Shown here piece after piece: positions 34,671 through 42,444 of a DNA stretch of 64,000 nucleotides. This stretch comes from Catenuloplanes niger. GTDB taxonomy: Bacteria > Actinomycetota > Actinomycetes > Mycobacteriales > Micromonosporaceae. The stretch is taken from NCBI RefSeq assembly GCF_031458255.1, contig NZ_JAVDYC010000001.1:6023001-6087000 (forward strand), read 5' to 3'. The notes beneath the pieces are model-generated. The model searched no databases, was not told where the DNA came from, and saw nothing but the letters and a program-made list of their open reading frames with translations. Every line of letters starts with the position of its first letter. Within the stretch, counting starts at the first letter, position 1. The position numbers were made by a program, and so were the translations under genes.

Positions 34671-35495
34671 ATGGAATCCGATGACCTCTTCGCCGCACGC
34701 GAGGCCGCCTGGGCCCGGATGAGCCCGCGCCCGCCCGAGGACGACGTGCCCGCCTGGATCCGCTACCCGGCGCGCGCGATCGCGCTGGTCTTCGTGGTGC
34801 CGGTCCGGTTCGTCTGGGAACTGGTGACGCGCACCGCCCGGCTGATCGGCGCGGCGCTCGGCTGGATCGGCGTCTACCTGCTGTGGCTGCCGGCGCGCTG
34901 GGTCTGGCTGCACCTGATCTGGTGGCCGCTGCGCTGGGTGGCACTCCACCTGATCTGGTTCCCGCTGCGCTGGGTGTGGCTGCACCTGGTCTGGTGGCCG
35001 CTGCGCTGGGTGTGGCTCAACGCGCTCTGGCCGCCGCTGCGCTGGACCGGGATCAATCTGATCGGCGTGCCGCTGACCTGGCTGGTCGTCCATCTGGTGA
35101 TCGTGCCGGTCGGCTGGGTCGCGGTCACGCTGGTCTATGAGCCACTGCGCTGGCTCGCCCGCGCCGTACGGCCGGCCGCGGTCGCGGTGCTGCGCGGCAT
35201 CGAATGGACGTTCGACGCGCTCCGGTGGCTGGTCGAGCGCGCGGTCGTCCGCCCGGCCGGCTGGGTGCTGCGGGTGCTGGCGGACGCGCTGGACTGGGCG
35301 TGGCGCCACTCGGTGGTCCCGGTCGCCCGGGGAATCGCCTGGCTGTGGCGGCACACCGTGGTGCCGGTCGCGCGCGGCGTGGCGTGGATCTGGTCGCACA
35401 CCGTCACCCCGGTCTGGCGGTTCGTCCGCGACGACGTCTGGCGGCCGGTCGCCGACGCGACCCGCGACATGCTGCGCGCGCTGCGCGGCCGTTGA
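34671..35495 (+). CDS. Tryptophan-rich 12-residue-repeat membrane protein, unknown function
   Basis: A 274-residue protein with about 33 Trp (12 %). After an acidic N-terminus (MESDDLFAAREAAWARMSPR) and one hydrophobic segment, residues ~72-125 are four to five tandem units of 12 residues with pattern LRWVWLHLIWWP (36-bp DNA period). Two units of WRHTVVPVARGVAWI type follow near the C-terminus. Such Trp/Leu/Arg helices suggest an interfacial membrane-lying protein. The start is uncertain: ATG 34671 gives a family-like beginning, while ATG 34596 overlaps the transporter stop (ATGA) and would add 25 residues. No known domain is recognised. Confidence 0.75.
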   Translation: MESDDLFAAREAAWARMSPRPPEDDVPAWIRYPARAIALVFVVPVRFVWELVTRTARLIGAALGWIGVYLLWLPARWVWLHLIWWPLRWVALHLIWFPLRWVWLHLVWWPLRWVWLNALWPPLRWTGINLIGVPLTWLVVHLVIVPVGWVAVTLVYEPLRWLARAVRPAAVAVLRGIEWTFDALRWLVERAVVRPAGWVLRVLADALDWAWRHSVVPVARGIAWLWRHTVVPVARGVAWIWSHTVTPVWRFVRDDVWRPVADATRDMLRALRGR

Positions 35496-35528
35496 CCGCG
35501 CGGCCCCTCCCGCGCTCGGCGGTGACGG

Positions 35529-36602
35529 TCACCGCGGGTGGGTGCCCAGCACGTCCGCCAGGTGGAAGCGGACCGGCCGTTCCAGCTGCTCGTACGTGCA
35601 CGTCGACGGGTCGCGGTCCGGGCGCCACCGCTCGAACTGGGCGGTGTGCCGGAACCGCACACCCTCCATGTAGTCGTACCGGACCTCGACCACCCGTTCC
35701 GGCCGCAGCGGCGTGAACGACAGGTCCTTGCCCGCGTTCCACCGGCTCTGCTCGTTGCGCCGCGGCGTGCGCTCGCCCTGCTCGTGCGCGGCCCAGTTCC
35801 ACGGATGATCCTCGAACGTGGTGACCAGCGGCTGCAGCTCGTGGAACAGCTCCTGGCGGCGGGCCATCGGGAACGAGCCGATCACGCCGACCGACACCAG
35901 CGTGCCCCGCTCGTCGTGCAGCCCGAGCAGCAGCGACCCGATCCGGTCCGGCCCCGACTTGTGCACCCGGTACCCGGCCACCACGCAGTCCGCGGTCCGC
36001 TTGTGCTTGATCTTCGTCATCACCCGCTTGTCCGGCTGGTAGGTCAGCTCCGGGCCCTTGGCGATCAGCCCGTCCAGCCCCGCACCCTCGAACTCGGCGA
36101 ACCAGCGCCGCGCGGTCTCCAGATCGTCCGTTATCGGCGTGACGTGGACCGGCGCCCCGGCGTGCGCCAGCGCCTCCTCCAGCCGCCGCCGACGCTCCGC
36201 GAACGGCACCTCGGTCAGGTCCTCGTCGCCGAGCGCCAGCAGGTCGAACGCGACGAAGCTGGCCGGCGTCCCGGTGGACAGCAACGTCACCCGGCTGGCC
36301 GCGGGATGGATCCGCTGCTGCAGCGCCTCGAAGTCGAGCGTGTTCCGCTCGGTGTCCGCGACGATTATCTCGCCGTCGATCACCGCCCGCTCCGGGAAGT
36401 TCGCCAGCACCGCCTCGACCACCTCCGGGAAGTACCGCGTCATCGGCTTCTCGTTGCGGCTGCCGATCTCCACCTCCGCGCCGTCCCGGAAGATGATCGA
36501 CCGGAACCCGTCCCACTTCGGTTCGTAGAGCTGCCCGGCCGGGATCTCGCCTATCGGCTTGGCGAGCATCGGCTTGACCGGCGGCAGCAGCGGAAGATCC
36601 AT
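35529..36602 (-). CDS. ATP-dependent DNA ligase (LigC/LigD ligase-domain type)
   Basis: A 357-residue ATP-dependent ligase. The adenylated Lys is in motif I EPKWDGFRSI, followed by the RNEKPMTRYFPEV motif, DGEII (motif III), FVAFDLLAL, GLIAKGPE (motif IV) and VMTKIKHKRTADC (motif V). The OB-fold follows, ending in typical VEVRYDYMEGVRFRH and RFRHTAQFERWRPDR. Such short ligases act in NHEJ or gap repair together with separate polymerase proteins such as the one at 28306. ATG 36602 (MDLPLLPPVKPML) matches family N-termini; ATG 36614, four codons earlier, is also possible. No Ku gene is in the window. Confidence 0.92.
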   Translation of the reverse strand: MDLPLLPPVKPMLAKPIGEIPAGQLYEPKWDGFRSIIFRDGAEVEIGSRNEKPMTRYFPEVVEAVLANFPERAVIDGEIIVADTERNTLDFEALQQRIHPAASRVTLLSTGTPASFVAFDLLALGDEDLTEVPFAERRRRLEEALAHAGAPVHVTPITDDLETARRWFAEFEGAGLDGLIAKGPELTYQPDKRVMTKIKHKRTADCVVAGYRVHKSGPDRIGSLLLGLHDERGTLVSVGVIGSFPMARRQELFHELQPLVTTFEDHPWNWAAHEQGERTPRRNEQSRWNAGKDLSFTPLRPERVVEVRYDYMEGVRFRHTAQFERWRPDRDPSTCTYEQLERPVRFHLADVLGTHPR

Positions 36603-37032
36603 GAGCCTATGCATACACCCTGATCACACACAGTTAAAGGGACACGTCGGCACAGATCGCCGCATGCGCGGAACCGGCGTGCACGGCCGCGGCCATCGTG
36701 TCCTGGACCGACCACAAACGCCCGTTCCGTCCGCTCTCGTCGCAGACTGCCGCCGCTCATCGACGACGAGACTTCCCGGCCAGATCTTTTCTGCCCGCTT
36801 CCGGCGGGCCGGCTCCCGCATGCTCCCGCGGGCACCGGTCGTCGCTGGCGCTCCTCCCTGCCGGTCCCGCCGTGGTCACCACGACCCCGCCCGTTGCTCC
36901 CCGCCACCGGTCACCCGGAAAGAGTCTCCCGCCCCGCCCCGAACCCGGCCGTCAACTCGCGACACCGCCGCCCGTCGCGCCCACCCGCCCACCGACCCGG
37001 TGCCGCTGGGCGATCAAGTACCGACCGCGTGT
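36603..37032. other. Gene-free region with dispersed repeat copy D, ending at IS insertion
   Basis: Between the ligase start and the IS element. It contains copy D of the dispersed repeat and, at its right end, the left remnant of an 18-bp array interrupted by the IS. No gene supported. Confidence 0.55.
36793..36875 (+). repeat. Dispersed intergenic repeat, copy D (long core)
   Basis: GCCCGCTTCCGGCGGGC can itself form a 6-bp hairpin. It is followed by CCCGCATGCTCCCGCGGGC, ACCGGTCGTCG and GCTCCTCCCTGCCGGTCC. The 3' half is nearly identical to copies E and F. AGATCT precedes the core, as in copy E. Confidence 0.85.
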
Positions 37033-37040
37033 CCCGGTAG
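37033..37040. repeat. Left 8-bp target-site duplication of the IS
   Basis: TCCCGGTA, repeated exactly at 38446-38453 on the other side of the IS. Confidence 0.9.
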
Positions 37041-38445
37041 GGTCCGTACCAAGATCGGTGTTTCCGGCTCTTCGGTCAGTAGGTTTCGGCGGCCGGCCAG
37101 CGGTCACCGAAGGTGATGGCGAAGGCGTTCAGCACGGGCTTCCAGCGGATCGTCCATCGTGCGCGGCCGGCCCCGGTCGGGTCCAGGCTGCGGGTCACAA
37201 GATACAGGCATTTCAACGCGGCCTGCTCGCTGGGGAAATGCCCGCGTGCGCGAACAGCACGACGGTAGCGGGCGTTCAATGATTCGATCGCGTTCGTCGA
37301 ACAGATCACCTTCCTGATCTCGACGTCGTAATCGAGGAACGGGATGAACTCATCCCACGCGTTACGCCACAACCGGATCATCGCCCGGTATTTACTCCCC
37401 CATTTCTCCTCGAGGTCGTCCAGAGCGGCGAGCGCGGCGTCGGCGTTGACCGCCGTGTAAATCGGTTTGATGTCGCGTTTGATCGCGTCGGCATCCGCCC
37501 GGGAGGTCAGACGAAAAGTGTTCCGGATCAGATGAATGATGCAGGTCTGGACGATCGCTTGCGGCCACACCGCCTCGACGGTGTCCGGCAGCCCTTTCAG
37601 CCCGTCGCAGACGACGAAGAACACATCCCGCACGCCACGGTTCTTCAGATCCACCAGGACACTCATCCAGAACTTGGCGCCCTCGCCACCGGAGCCGGAC
37701 CACAACCCCAGGACGTCTTTGTGGCCGTCCACGGTGACCCCGATGGCCGCGTAGACCGGCCGGTTGGCGACCTGGCCGTCACGGACCTTGACGACGATGG
37801 CGTCGATGAACACGGCCACGTAAACGGCATCGAGTGGCCGGGTCGACCATTCCGTCATCTCCGCCACGACTTTATCGGTGATCCGCGAGATCGTCTCTTT
37901 CGACACCGACGCACCGTAGATCTCCGCAAAATGCGCGGAGATCTCCCCGGTCGTCATTCCCTTCGCATACAACGACAACACGATCTCGTCGACCTCGGTC
38001 AGGCGCCGTTGCCGTTTCTTCACGATCTGCGGCTCGAACGTCCCTTCCCGATCTCGCGGCACGTCGATACGCACCTCACCGGCCGCATCCGAGATCACCG
38101 TCTTGCCGCGGCTGCCGTTGCGCACATTTGTCGACTCACGCTCCGGCGATGCCTGGTTCTTCGCATGACCGAGGTGTTCAGTCATCTCCTCGTTCAACGC
38201 GGTCTCGAGGACATTCTTGGTGAACAGCTTCAACAAGCCGTTCGGACCGGTCAGTTCCAGCCCGCGCGCCTTCGCCTCGGCCACCATCGCCGCCGCAGCG
38301 GCCTGCTCCGGCGACAGCTGCCGCCCGTCACCCTCGATCTTCTTCCGTGGACTCACAACGTTCGATGTCATCACTCACGGTGCCCATCCCGCCAGGACTT
38401 CAGCCCGGCGTGTCGGGCCGGAAACACCCCTCGTGGCACAGTCCC
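37041..38445 (-). mobile_element. Complete IS256-family insertion sequence
   Basis: A 1405-bp element. Terminal inverted repeats of about 29 bp (37041-37069 and 38417-38445) agree at about 21 positions, best at the inner GGTGTTTCCGGC. It is flanked by the 8-bp direct repeat TCCCGGTA, the duplication length expected for IS256-family insertion. One full-length transposase gene lies inside. Intact ends, intact gene and a perfect target duplication indicate a recent insertion, which split an 18-bp tandem array. Confidence 0.93.
37076..38374 (-). CDS. IS256-family transposase (mutator type)
   Basis: A 432-residue DDE transposase. Catalytic residues can be placed in AVFIDAIVVKVRDG (first Asp), FFVVCDGLKGLPDTVEAVWP (second Asp, seen as VVCDGLKGLPD) and STNAIESLNARYRR (Glu). 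The IS256 signature TCIIHLIRNTFR precedes the last. The N-terminus contains the usual LKLFTKNVLETALNEEMTEHLG (first part LKLFTKNVLETALNEE). There is no frameshift. It is the only gene in the element and should be functional. Confidence 0.97.
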   Translation of the reverse strand: MMTSNVVSPRKKIEGDGRQLSPEQAAAAAMVAEAKARGLELTGPNGLLKLFTKNVLETALNEEMTEHLGHAKNQASPERESTNVRNGSRGKTVISDAAGEVRIDVPRDREGTFEPQIVKKRQRRLTEVDEIVLSLYAKGMTTGEISAHFAEIYGASVSKETISRITDKVVAEMTEWSTRPLDAVYVAVFIDAIVVKVRDGQVANRPVYAAIGVTVDGHKDVLGLWSGSGGEGAKFWMSVLVDLKNRGVRDVFFVVCDGLKGLPDTVEAVWPQAIVQTCIIHLIRNTFRLTSRADADAIKRDIKPIYTAVNADAALAALDDLEEKWGSKYRAMIRLWRNAWDEFIPFLDYDVEIRKVICSTNAIESLNARYRRAVRARGHFPSEQAALKCLYLVTRSLDPTGAGRARWTIRWKPVLNAFAITFGDRWPAAETY

Positions 38446-38615
38446 TCCCGGTACGGCCGCGTGTCCCGGTGCGACCGCGTGCCCGGGTGCGGCCGCATGC
38501 CCGGGTGCGGCCGCGCGATCGGGTGCGGCCGCGTGGCTGGGTGTGGCCGCGTGGCTGGGTGCGGCCGTGTGTGAGGGTGCCGCCGCGTGTCTGGGTGCGG
38601 CCGCGAGTGACGCTG
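38446..38615. repeat. 18-bp tandem array interrupted by the IS (includes right target duplication)
   Basis: TCCCGGTA (38446-38453) is the right target duplication. Nine 18-bp units follow from 38454 (CGGCCGCGTGTCCCGGTG, CGACCGCGTGCCCGGGTG and so on). The sequence left of the IS (ACCGCGTGTCCCGGTA) is the preceding unit, so the array was continuous before insertion. Confidence 0.88.
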
Positions 38616-39047
38616 GGGCGGATGCCGCTGCGCGCTTGAGTGCTGCTGCGTGGTGGGATGCGGCTGCGTGGTGGGGGATGCGGCGGGTGGCGGCTGTCGT
38701 CTGGGGCGTGCTGTTCCTGAGTGGTCGACTGCTGCTGGGCCGGCTACCGCTGGGCGGGCTGTCGCTGGGATGGGTGTCTGTTGGGTGGCCGCTGTCGCTG
38801 GGCGGGCTGTCGCTCGGTGGGCCGGCCAACTGCTGGGTGCGCTGTCGCGGGTGCACTGTCGCTGGGCGGGCTGTCGGTGGGTGGCGGCCGGTCGCAAGGC
38901 AGATCGGTGGGCTCGGGCACCCCGTGCCCGAAATTTCACCATAAAGCTGCCAGGCCGGGTCGGGTCAAGGCGACGTGCGACATGCGACATGCGACTGAAG
39001 GTCGCGGTGCCCACCGGCGTCGATCATGAGCGGTCTGCGCGGGCCGG
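38616..39047. other. Gene-free low-complexity region
   Basis: G+C-rich with repeated GCTGTCGCTGGGCGGGCTGT-like phrases. Long frames on the minus strand translate to Ala/Pro/His repeats only, without a supported start; no gene called. Confidence 0.45.
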
Positions 39048-39527
39048 TCAGGTGCGCCAGCGGATGCGGCCGGTGAAGGAGAGCGGCGCGAGAAGGCCGA
39101 AGAGGCCGGCGAGGCCGACGAGGAGCCAGGTGATCAGTGGATCCGGTGCGGCCCCGGCGTCCGTGACGCTGGCCGCGGGGTTCGCCGGGTCGTAGATGAC
39201 CTTCGCGGTGCCGCCGGTGACCGGTGCGGGGTTCCAGTCCAGCGTGCCCACCTCCGTGGTGATCTGCTGCCCGCCCGCGGTGGTGAACCGGAGCAGCGCG
39301 TTGCGGTCGTCGCCCGCGCGCAGCACCTCCGCCCGTGCCTGGATGCCGCGTTCCCGCAGCGCGGTCGCGTGCCGATGGGCGGTGACCGCGGCGGTCAGGC
39401 AGAGCAGCGCGGCCAGCACGCACAGCGCACCGGTGACCGGCGGGCTGTTCGCCCAGGCGAGGAAGCCGTCCCGCGGTGTGAACGGGTTCCGGTGCAGACC
39501 GCGTGGCCGTCGCCGGTTCGCTGACAC
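39048..39527 (-). CDS. DUF3592-like membrane protein
   Basis: About 159 residues. There are two membrane segments: one near residues 30-55 (VTGALCVLAALLCLTAAVTA) and one near the C-terminus (ITWLLVGLAGLFGLLAPLSF). Between them is an extracytoplasmic beta-rich domain (RAEVLRAGDDRNALLRFTTA, VIYDPANPAASVTDA) matching DUF3592 topology. The function of this family is unknown. GTG 39527 is preferred because GGAGG lies 7 nt upstream; GTG 39533 would overlap it. Confidence 0.75.
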   Translation of the reverse strand: MSANRRRPRGLHRNPFTPRDGFLAWANSPPVTGALCVLAALLCLTAAVTAHRHATALRERGIQARAEVLRAGDDRNALLRFTTAGGQQITTEVGTLDWNPAPVTGGTAKVIYDPANPAASVTDAGAAPDPLITWLLVGLAGLFGLLAPLSFTGRIRWRT

Positions 39528-39572
39528 CGCCACCCCTCCCGCACGCCGGCCCGCCCCGGCGGGACGAGTCTC

Positions 39573-41267
39573 CTATTGTCCGATTACATCCGCCTCCCGA
39601 CCGGCGGGCGCCGCTTTCGCCGAATCCCGCACAACCGTTTCCTCCCCGGCCGCTTCATCCCCGCCGTCCGGTCGAACCGTGCCCGGTTCCCCGCCGGCTG
39701 GCCGGCCCGCGGCCGGTCGCACGTCGGCGAGCCGATTGGCGGTTGGTTCCCCGTCGATCGGTCGGTGCGCGGCCGGTTCCCCGTTGGCTGGCCGGTCCGC
39801 GGCCGGTTCCGGGTTGGCTGGCTGGGCGGCGGCTGGTTCCATGCCGGCCGGCCGGTCCACGGCCGGTTCCGGGTTGGCTGGCTGAGCGGCGGCTGGTTCC
39901 ATGCCGGCCGGCCGGTCCGCGTCCGGTTCCGCGTTGGCTGATTGGGCCGCGGCCGGTTCAATAACAGCGGGCCGGACCGCGGCTGGTTGCACGCCGGCTG
40001 GCCGGTCCACGGCCGGTTCCGCGGTGGCCGGGTGGGCCGTGGCCGGCTCCGCGTCGGCCGGTCGGGCCGTGGCCGGTGCCGTCGAAGCCGGGCCGGACGG
40101 TGCCGGTGCGGAGCGGCGGTGGGTGCGGAGGAGGAGCAGGAGGAGTGTGCCGGCGATCAGGCCCCAGAAGGCGGAGCCGATGCCCAGGAACGACACGCCG
40201 GACGCGGTGACCACGAACGTCACCACCGCGGCCTCCCGGCCGGAGGGCTCGGCGACCGCGGAGGACAGCGCGGACGCCAGCGCGGACAGCAGCGCCAGCC
40301 CGGCGACCGCCTCGATCAGGACCGGTGGGGAGAGCAGGACCAGCGCGGTGGCCAGGCCGGCGCCGAGGCCGAGCAGGATCATGAAGCCGCCCGCGCTGAC
40401 CGACGCGATCCAGCGCCGCCCGGGGTCCGGTGACGCGTCCGGGCCGGCGGCCAGCGCGGCGCTGATCGCGGCCAGGTTCACCGCGTGCGCACCGGCCGGT
40501 GCGGCGACCACGGTCGCGACGCCGGTGGTCAGCAGCACCGGCCGCAGCGGCGCCCGGTAGCCGAATCCGGCCAGCACCGCCATGCCGGGCACGTTCTGCG
40601 AGGCCATGGTGACCAGGAACAGCGGTACGGCCAGCGAGATCAGCGCGGCCGGGGTGAACGCGGGCGCGGTCAGCGCGACCGTGGGCCACAGCGACACCGC
40701 GCCGAGGCCGCCGGCGGGTGCGGTCAGCGCGATGCCGGCCGCGGCGACCACCAGCGCGACCGGCACGGCCCACAGCCGGGCGAAGCGGAAGAGCAGGGCC
40801 CAGACCACGATCACGGGTACGGCCAGCGCCGGCACCTCCGCGACCGCGCGCACCGGAGCCAGGCACAGGTCGAGCAGCACGCCGGCGAGCATCGCGCCCG
40901 CGACCGGCTGCGGGATCGCCGCGATCCACCGTCCGAGCGGCGCGAACAGGCCGGCGAGCACGATCAGCAGGCCGGTCACCAGGAACGCGCCGGTCGCGGC
41001 CGGCCAGCCGCCCTCGGGGACGCCGGTCGCGACCAGCAGCGCGGCGCCGGGCGTGGACCAGGCGATCGCGATCGGCAGGCGGTGGCGTACCCCCAGGAGA
41101 ACGGCGACCGCGCCGACGGCCAGGCAGCCGGCGAGCAGGCCGGAGGAGGCCTGCGCGGGGGAAGCGCCGACCGCGCGCAGCCCGGCGAGCACGATCGCGA
41201 ACGAGCTGGCGAACCCGACGACGGCGGTGACCGCGCCGGCCACGACCGGTTGCACGAGCTTGGACAC
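39573..41267 (-). CDS. benE: BenE-family benzoate/H+ symporter-like transporter with repetitive C-terminal tail
   Basis: About 564 residues. The first ~390 residues are a BenE-type transporter (NAT/uracil-transporter fold) with about 12 helices: VSKLVQPVVAGAVTAVVGFA at the start, GLLAGCLAVGAV, IAWSTPGAALL, IPQPVAGAMLAGVLLDLCLA and VPLFLVTMASQNVPGMAVL, which carries the typical Q-N-x-P-G-x-A motif. The remaining ~160 residues are a hydrophilic Pro/Ala/Glu tail of 20-residue repeats (PAGMEPAAAQPANPEPAVDR; 60-bp DNA units), not normal for the family. GTG 41267 has a G7 run five nt upstream. It diverges from an XRE-cupin regulator across a palindromic operator. Confidence 0.9.
   Translation of the reverse strand: MSKLVQPVVAGAVTAVVGFASSFAIVLAGLRAVGASPAQASSGLLAGCLAVGAVAVLLGVRHRLPIAIAWSTPGAALLVATGVPEGGWPAATGAFLVTGLLIVLAGLFAPLGRWIAAIPQPVAGAMLAGVLLDLCLAPVRAVAEVPALAVPVIVVWALLFRFARLWAVPVALVVAAAGIALTAPAGGLGAVSLWPTVALTAPAFTPAALISLAVPLFLVTMASQNVPGMAVLAGFGYRAPLRPVLLTTGVATVVAAPAGAHAVNLAAISAALAAGPDASPDPGRRWIASVSAGGFMILLGLGAGLATALVLLSPPVLIEAVAGLALLSALASALSSAVAEPSGREAAVVTFVVTASGVSFLGIGSAFWGLIAGTLLLLLLRTHRRSAPAPSGPASTAPATARPADAEPATAHPATAEPAVDRPAGVQPAAVRPAVIEPAAAQSANAEPDADRPAGMEPAAAQPANPEPAVDRPAGMEPAAAQPANPEPAADRPANGEPAAHRPIDGEPTANRLADVRPAAGRPAGGEPGTVRPDGGDEAAGEETVVRDSAKAAPAGREADVIGQ
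39760..40060 (-). repeat. 60-bp in-frame tandem array in the benE tail
   Basis: Plus-strand units begin GGTTCCATGCCGGCCGGCCG or close variants. At least two adjacent units are nearly identical and several are diverged. They encode 20-residue repeats after the last membrane helix. Confidence 0.8.
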
Positions 41268-41293
41268 CGCGACCCCCCCGATGACGACGAAGC

Positions 41294-41311
41294 CGTTCCG
41301 TAAACGGAACG
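41294..41311. promoter_or_regulatory. 18-bp palindromic operator between benE and the XRE regulator
   Basis: CGTTCCGT-AA-ACGGAACG is perfectly symmetrical and centred in the 54-bp divergent spacer, ending 10 bp before the regulator start. A further half-site ACGGAACG occurs just after the regulator stop (about 41863). Confidence 0.75.
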
Positions 41312-41321
41312 CTGAGCCATC

Positions 41322-41861
41322 GTGCACCATGTCACGGTGACCACGCCAGGGGGAATCGGCCGGCGCCTGCGCGAGCTGCGCGAGGCCCGCGGGCTGTCGC
41401 TGTCCGAGGTGGCGCGCCGCGCCGGGATCGGCAAGGCGACGCTCTCCGGACTGGAGACCGGCACCCGCAATCCCACGCTGGAGACGCTCTACGCGGTGAC
41501 CGCGCAGCTCGGCGTGCCGCTGGGCGCGGTGCTGGCGGCCGACCCGGAGCAGCGGGTGAGCGGCGCGGCCGTGACCGCGACGCTGCTGGACACGTTCGAG
41601 GAGGCGGGCGCCGTGTTCGAGCTCTACCGGCTGCGCGTCGCCGCGGGCGCGCACCAGTCGTCGCCGGCGCACCAGGCGGGCGTGACGGAGCACCTGACCG
41701 TGTTCGCGGGCGCGCTGCGCACCGGCCCGGCGGACGCCCCGCTGCTGGCCGGGGCCGGCGAGCACGTGTCCTGGCGGGCCGACGTCCCGCACGTCTACCA
41801 GGCGGTGGGCGAGACGGACGCGCACGCGTCGCTGCTGATCCGGACGCCGCGCGCCGGATAA
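41322..41861 (+). CDS. XRE-family regulator with C-terminal cupin
   Basis: A 179-residue transcription factor. The helix-turn-helix spans residues ~12-66 (LRELREARGLSLSEVARRAG, then KATLSGLETGTRNPTLETLY). A cupin sensor domain of ~100 residues follows (VTEHLTVFAGALRTGPADAP, GEHVSWRADVPHVYQAVGE). This architecture is common for regulators next to the transporter or enzyme gene they control. Divergence from benE over a shared palindrome suggests it represses benE and itself; the ligand is unknown. GTG 41322 (or 41337) has no ribosome site, so the mRNA may be leaderless. Confidence 0.88.
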   Translation: MHHVTVTTPGGIGRRLRELREARGLSLSEVARRAGIGKATLSGLETGTRNPTLETLYAVTAQLGVPLGAVLAADPEQRVSGAAVTATLLDTFEEAGAVFELYRLRVAAGAHQSSPAHQAGVTEHLTVFAGALRTGPADAPLLAGAGEHVSWRADVPHVYQAVGETDAHASLLIRTPRAG

Positions 41862-42444
41862 CGGAACGGTCACGGTCATCCCGGCCGTCTTGAGCGCCGG
41901 GCATTCCTTATGAATAGTGGTCTCGCCCAGATCGAACGATTCTTATCGATTGATTAAGGAGTGCTTAGACGACTTGACGTTCCTCTGCGAAAACACGCCA
42001 GAATTCGTTTTGGCAGTGCAGGCTCCCGGATCGGGCGCCGGCCGCGACCGCGCCGCTCACCAGCCCAGTGAGCTGCGAAGACAGTGGTCGTCCCGGACAT
42101 TGCCGGCGCACGATTAATCGGCCGGTACGTGGTGTGCCCACATCGCGTACCGGCCGATTCTCATGAATGGCGCGGGCTTCGCCGGAGTGGTGGTGCCGGA
42201 TGGTGCGGCGGACTCCCGTACCGGCGCCGGGCCTTGGGTCTTAAGTCGTCCCAAAATCTGAAATGTGAGCCGATACACAGCAGCGAGGATTATTCGCGCA
42301 AATCGGACCGGTCACTCTGCCGGGTGACCGAGGCCACACAGATTCACGGATTTCTCCTCGTCGGATTGATCCAACGGGCGCTGCCTCCGCGTACCTACTG
42401 GCGATCGAGTCGAGCAGCGACCGTAACCGGATGAGGAGGTGGCG
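41862..42444. promoter_or_regulatory. Long gene-free leader of the sigma-factor gene with strong hairpin
   Basis: Distinctly less G+C-rich than average (for example ATTCTTATCGATTGATTAAG near 41938). It holds the 42116-42159 hairpin. No supported gene; a short frame at 41917 lacks a ribosome site. Confidence 0.55.
42116..42159 (+). other. 14-bp perfect hairpin in the sigma-factor leader
   Basis: AATCGGCCGGTACG (42116-42129) pairs with CGTACCGGCCGATT (42146-42159). The 16-nt loop itself contains a possible inner stem (GTGG/CCAC). It lies about 286 bp before the sigma gene, without a T tract. Confidence 0.65.

Noticed and set aside
38371-39014. Two minus-strand Ala/His/Pro-rich frames after the IS element
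   Set aside because: Low-complexity translations of the 18-bp array; no supported start.
41917-42117. Small plus-strand frame (MVSPRSNDSYRLIKECLDD)
   Set aside because: No ribosome site, low third-position GC and it lies in the structured leader of the sigma gene; kept only as leader sequence.
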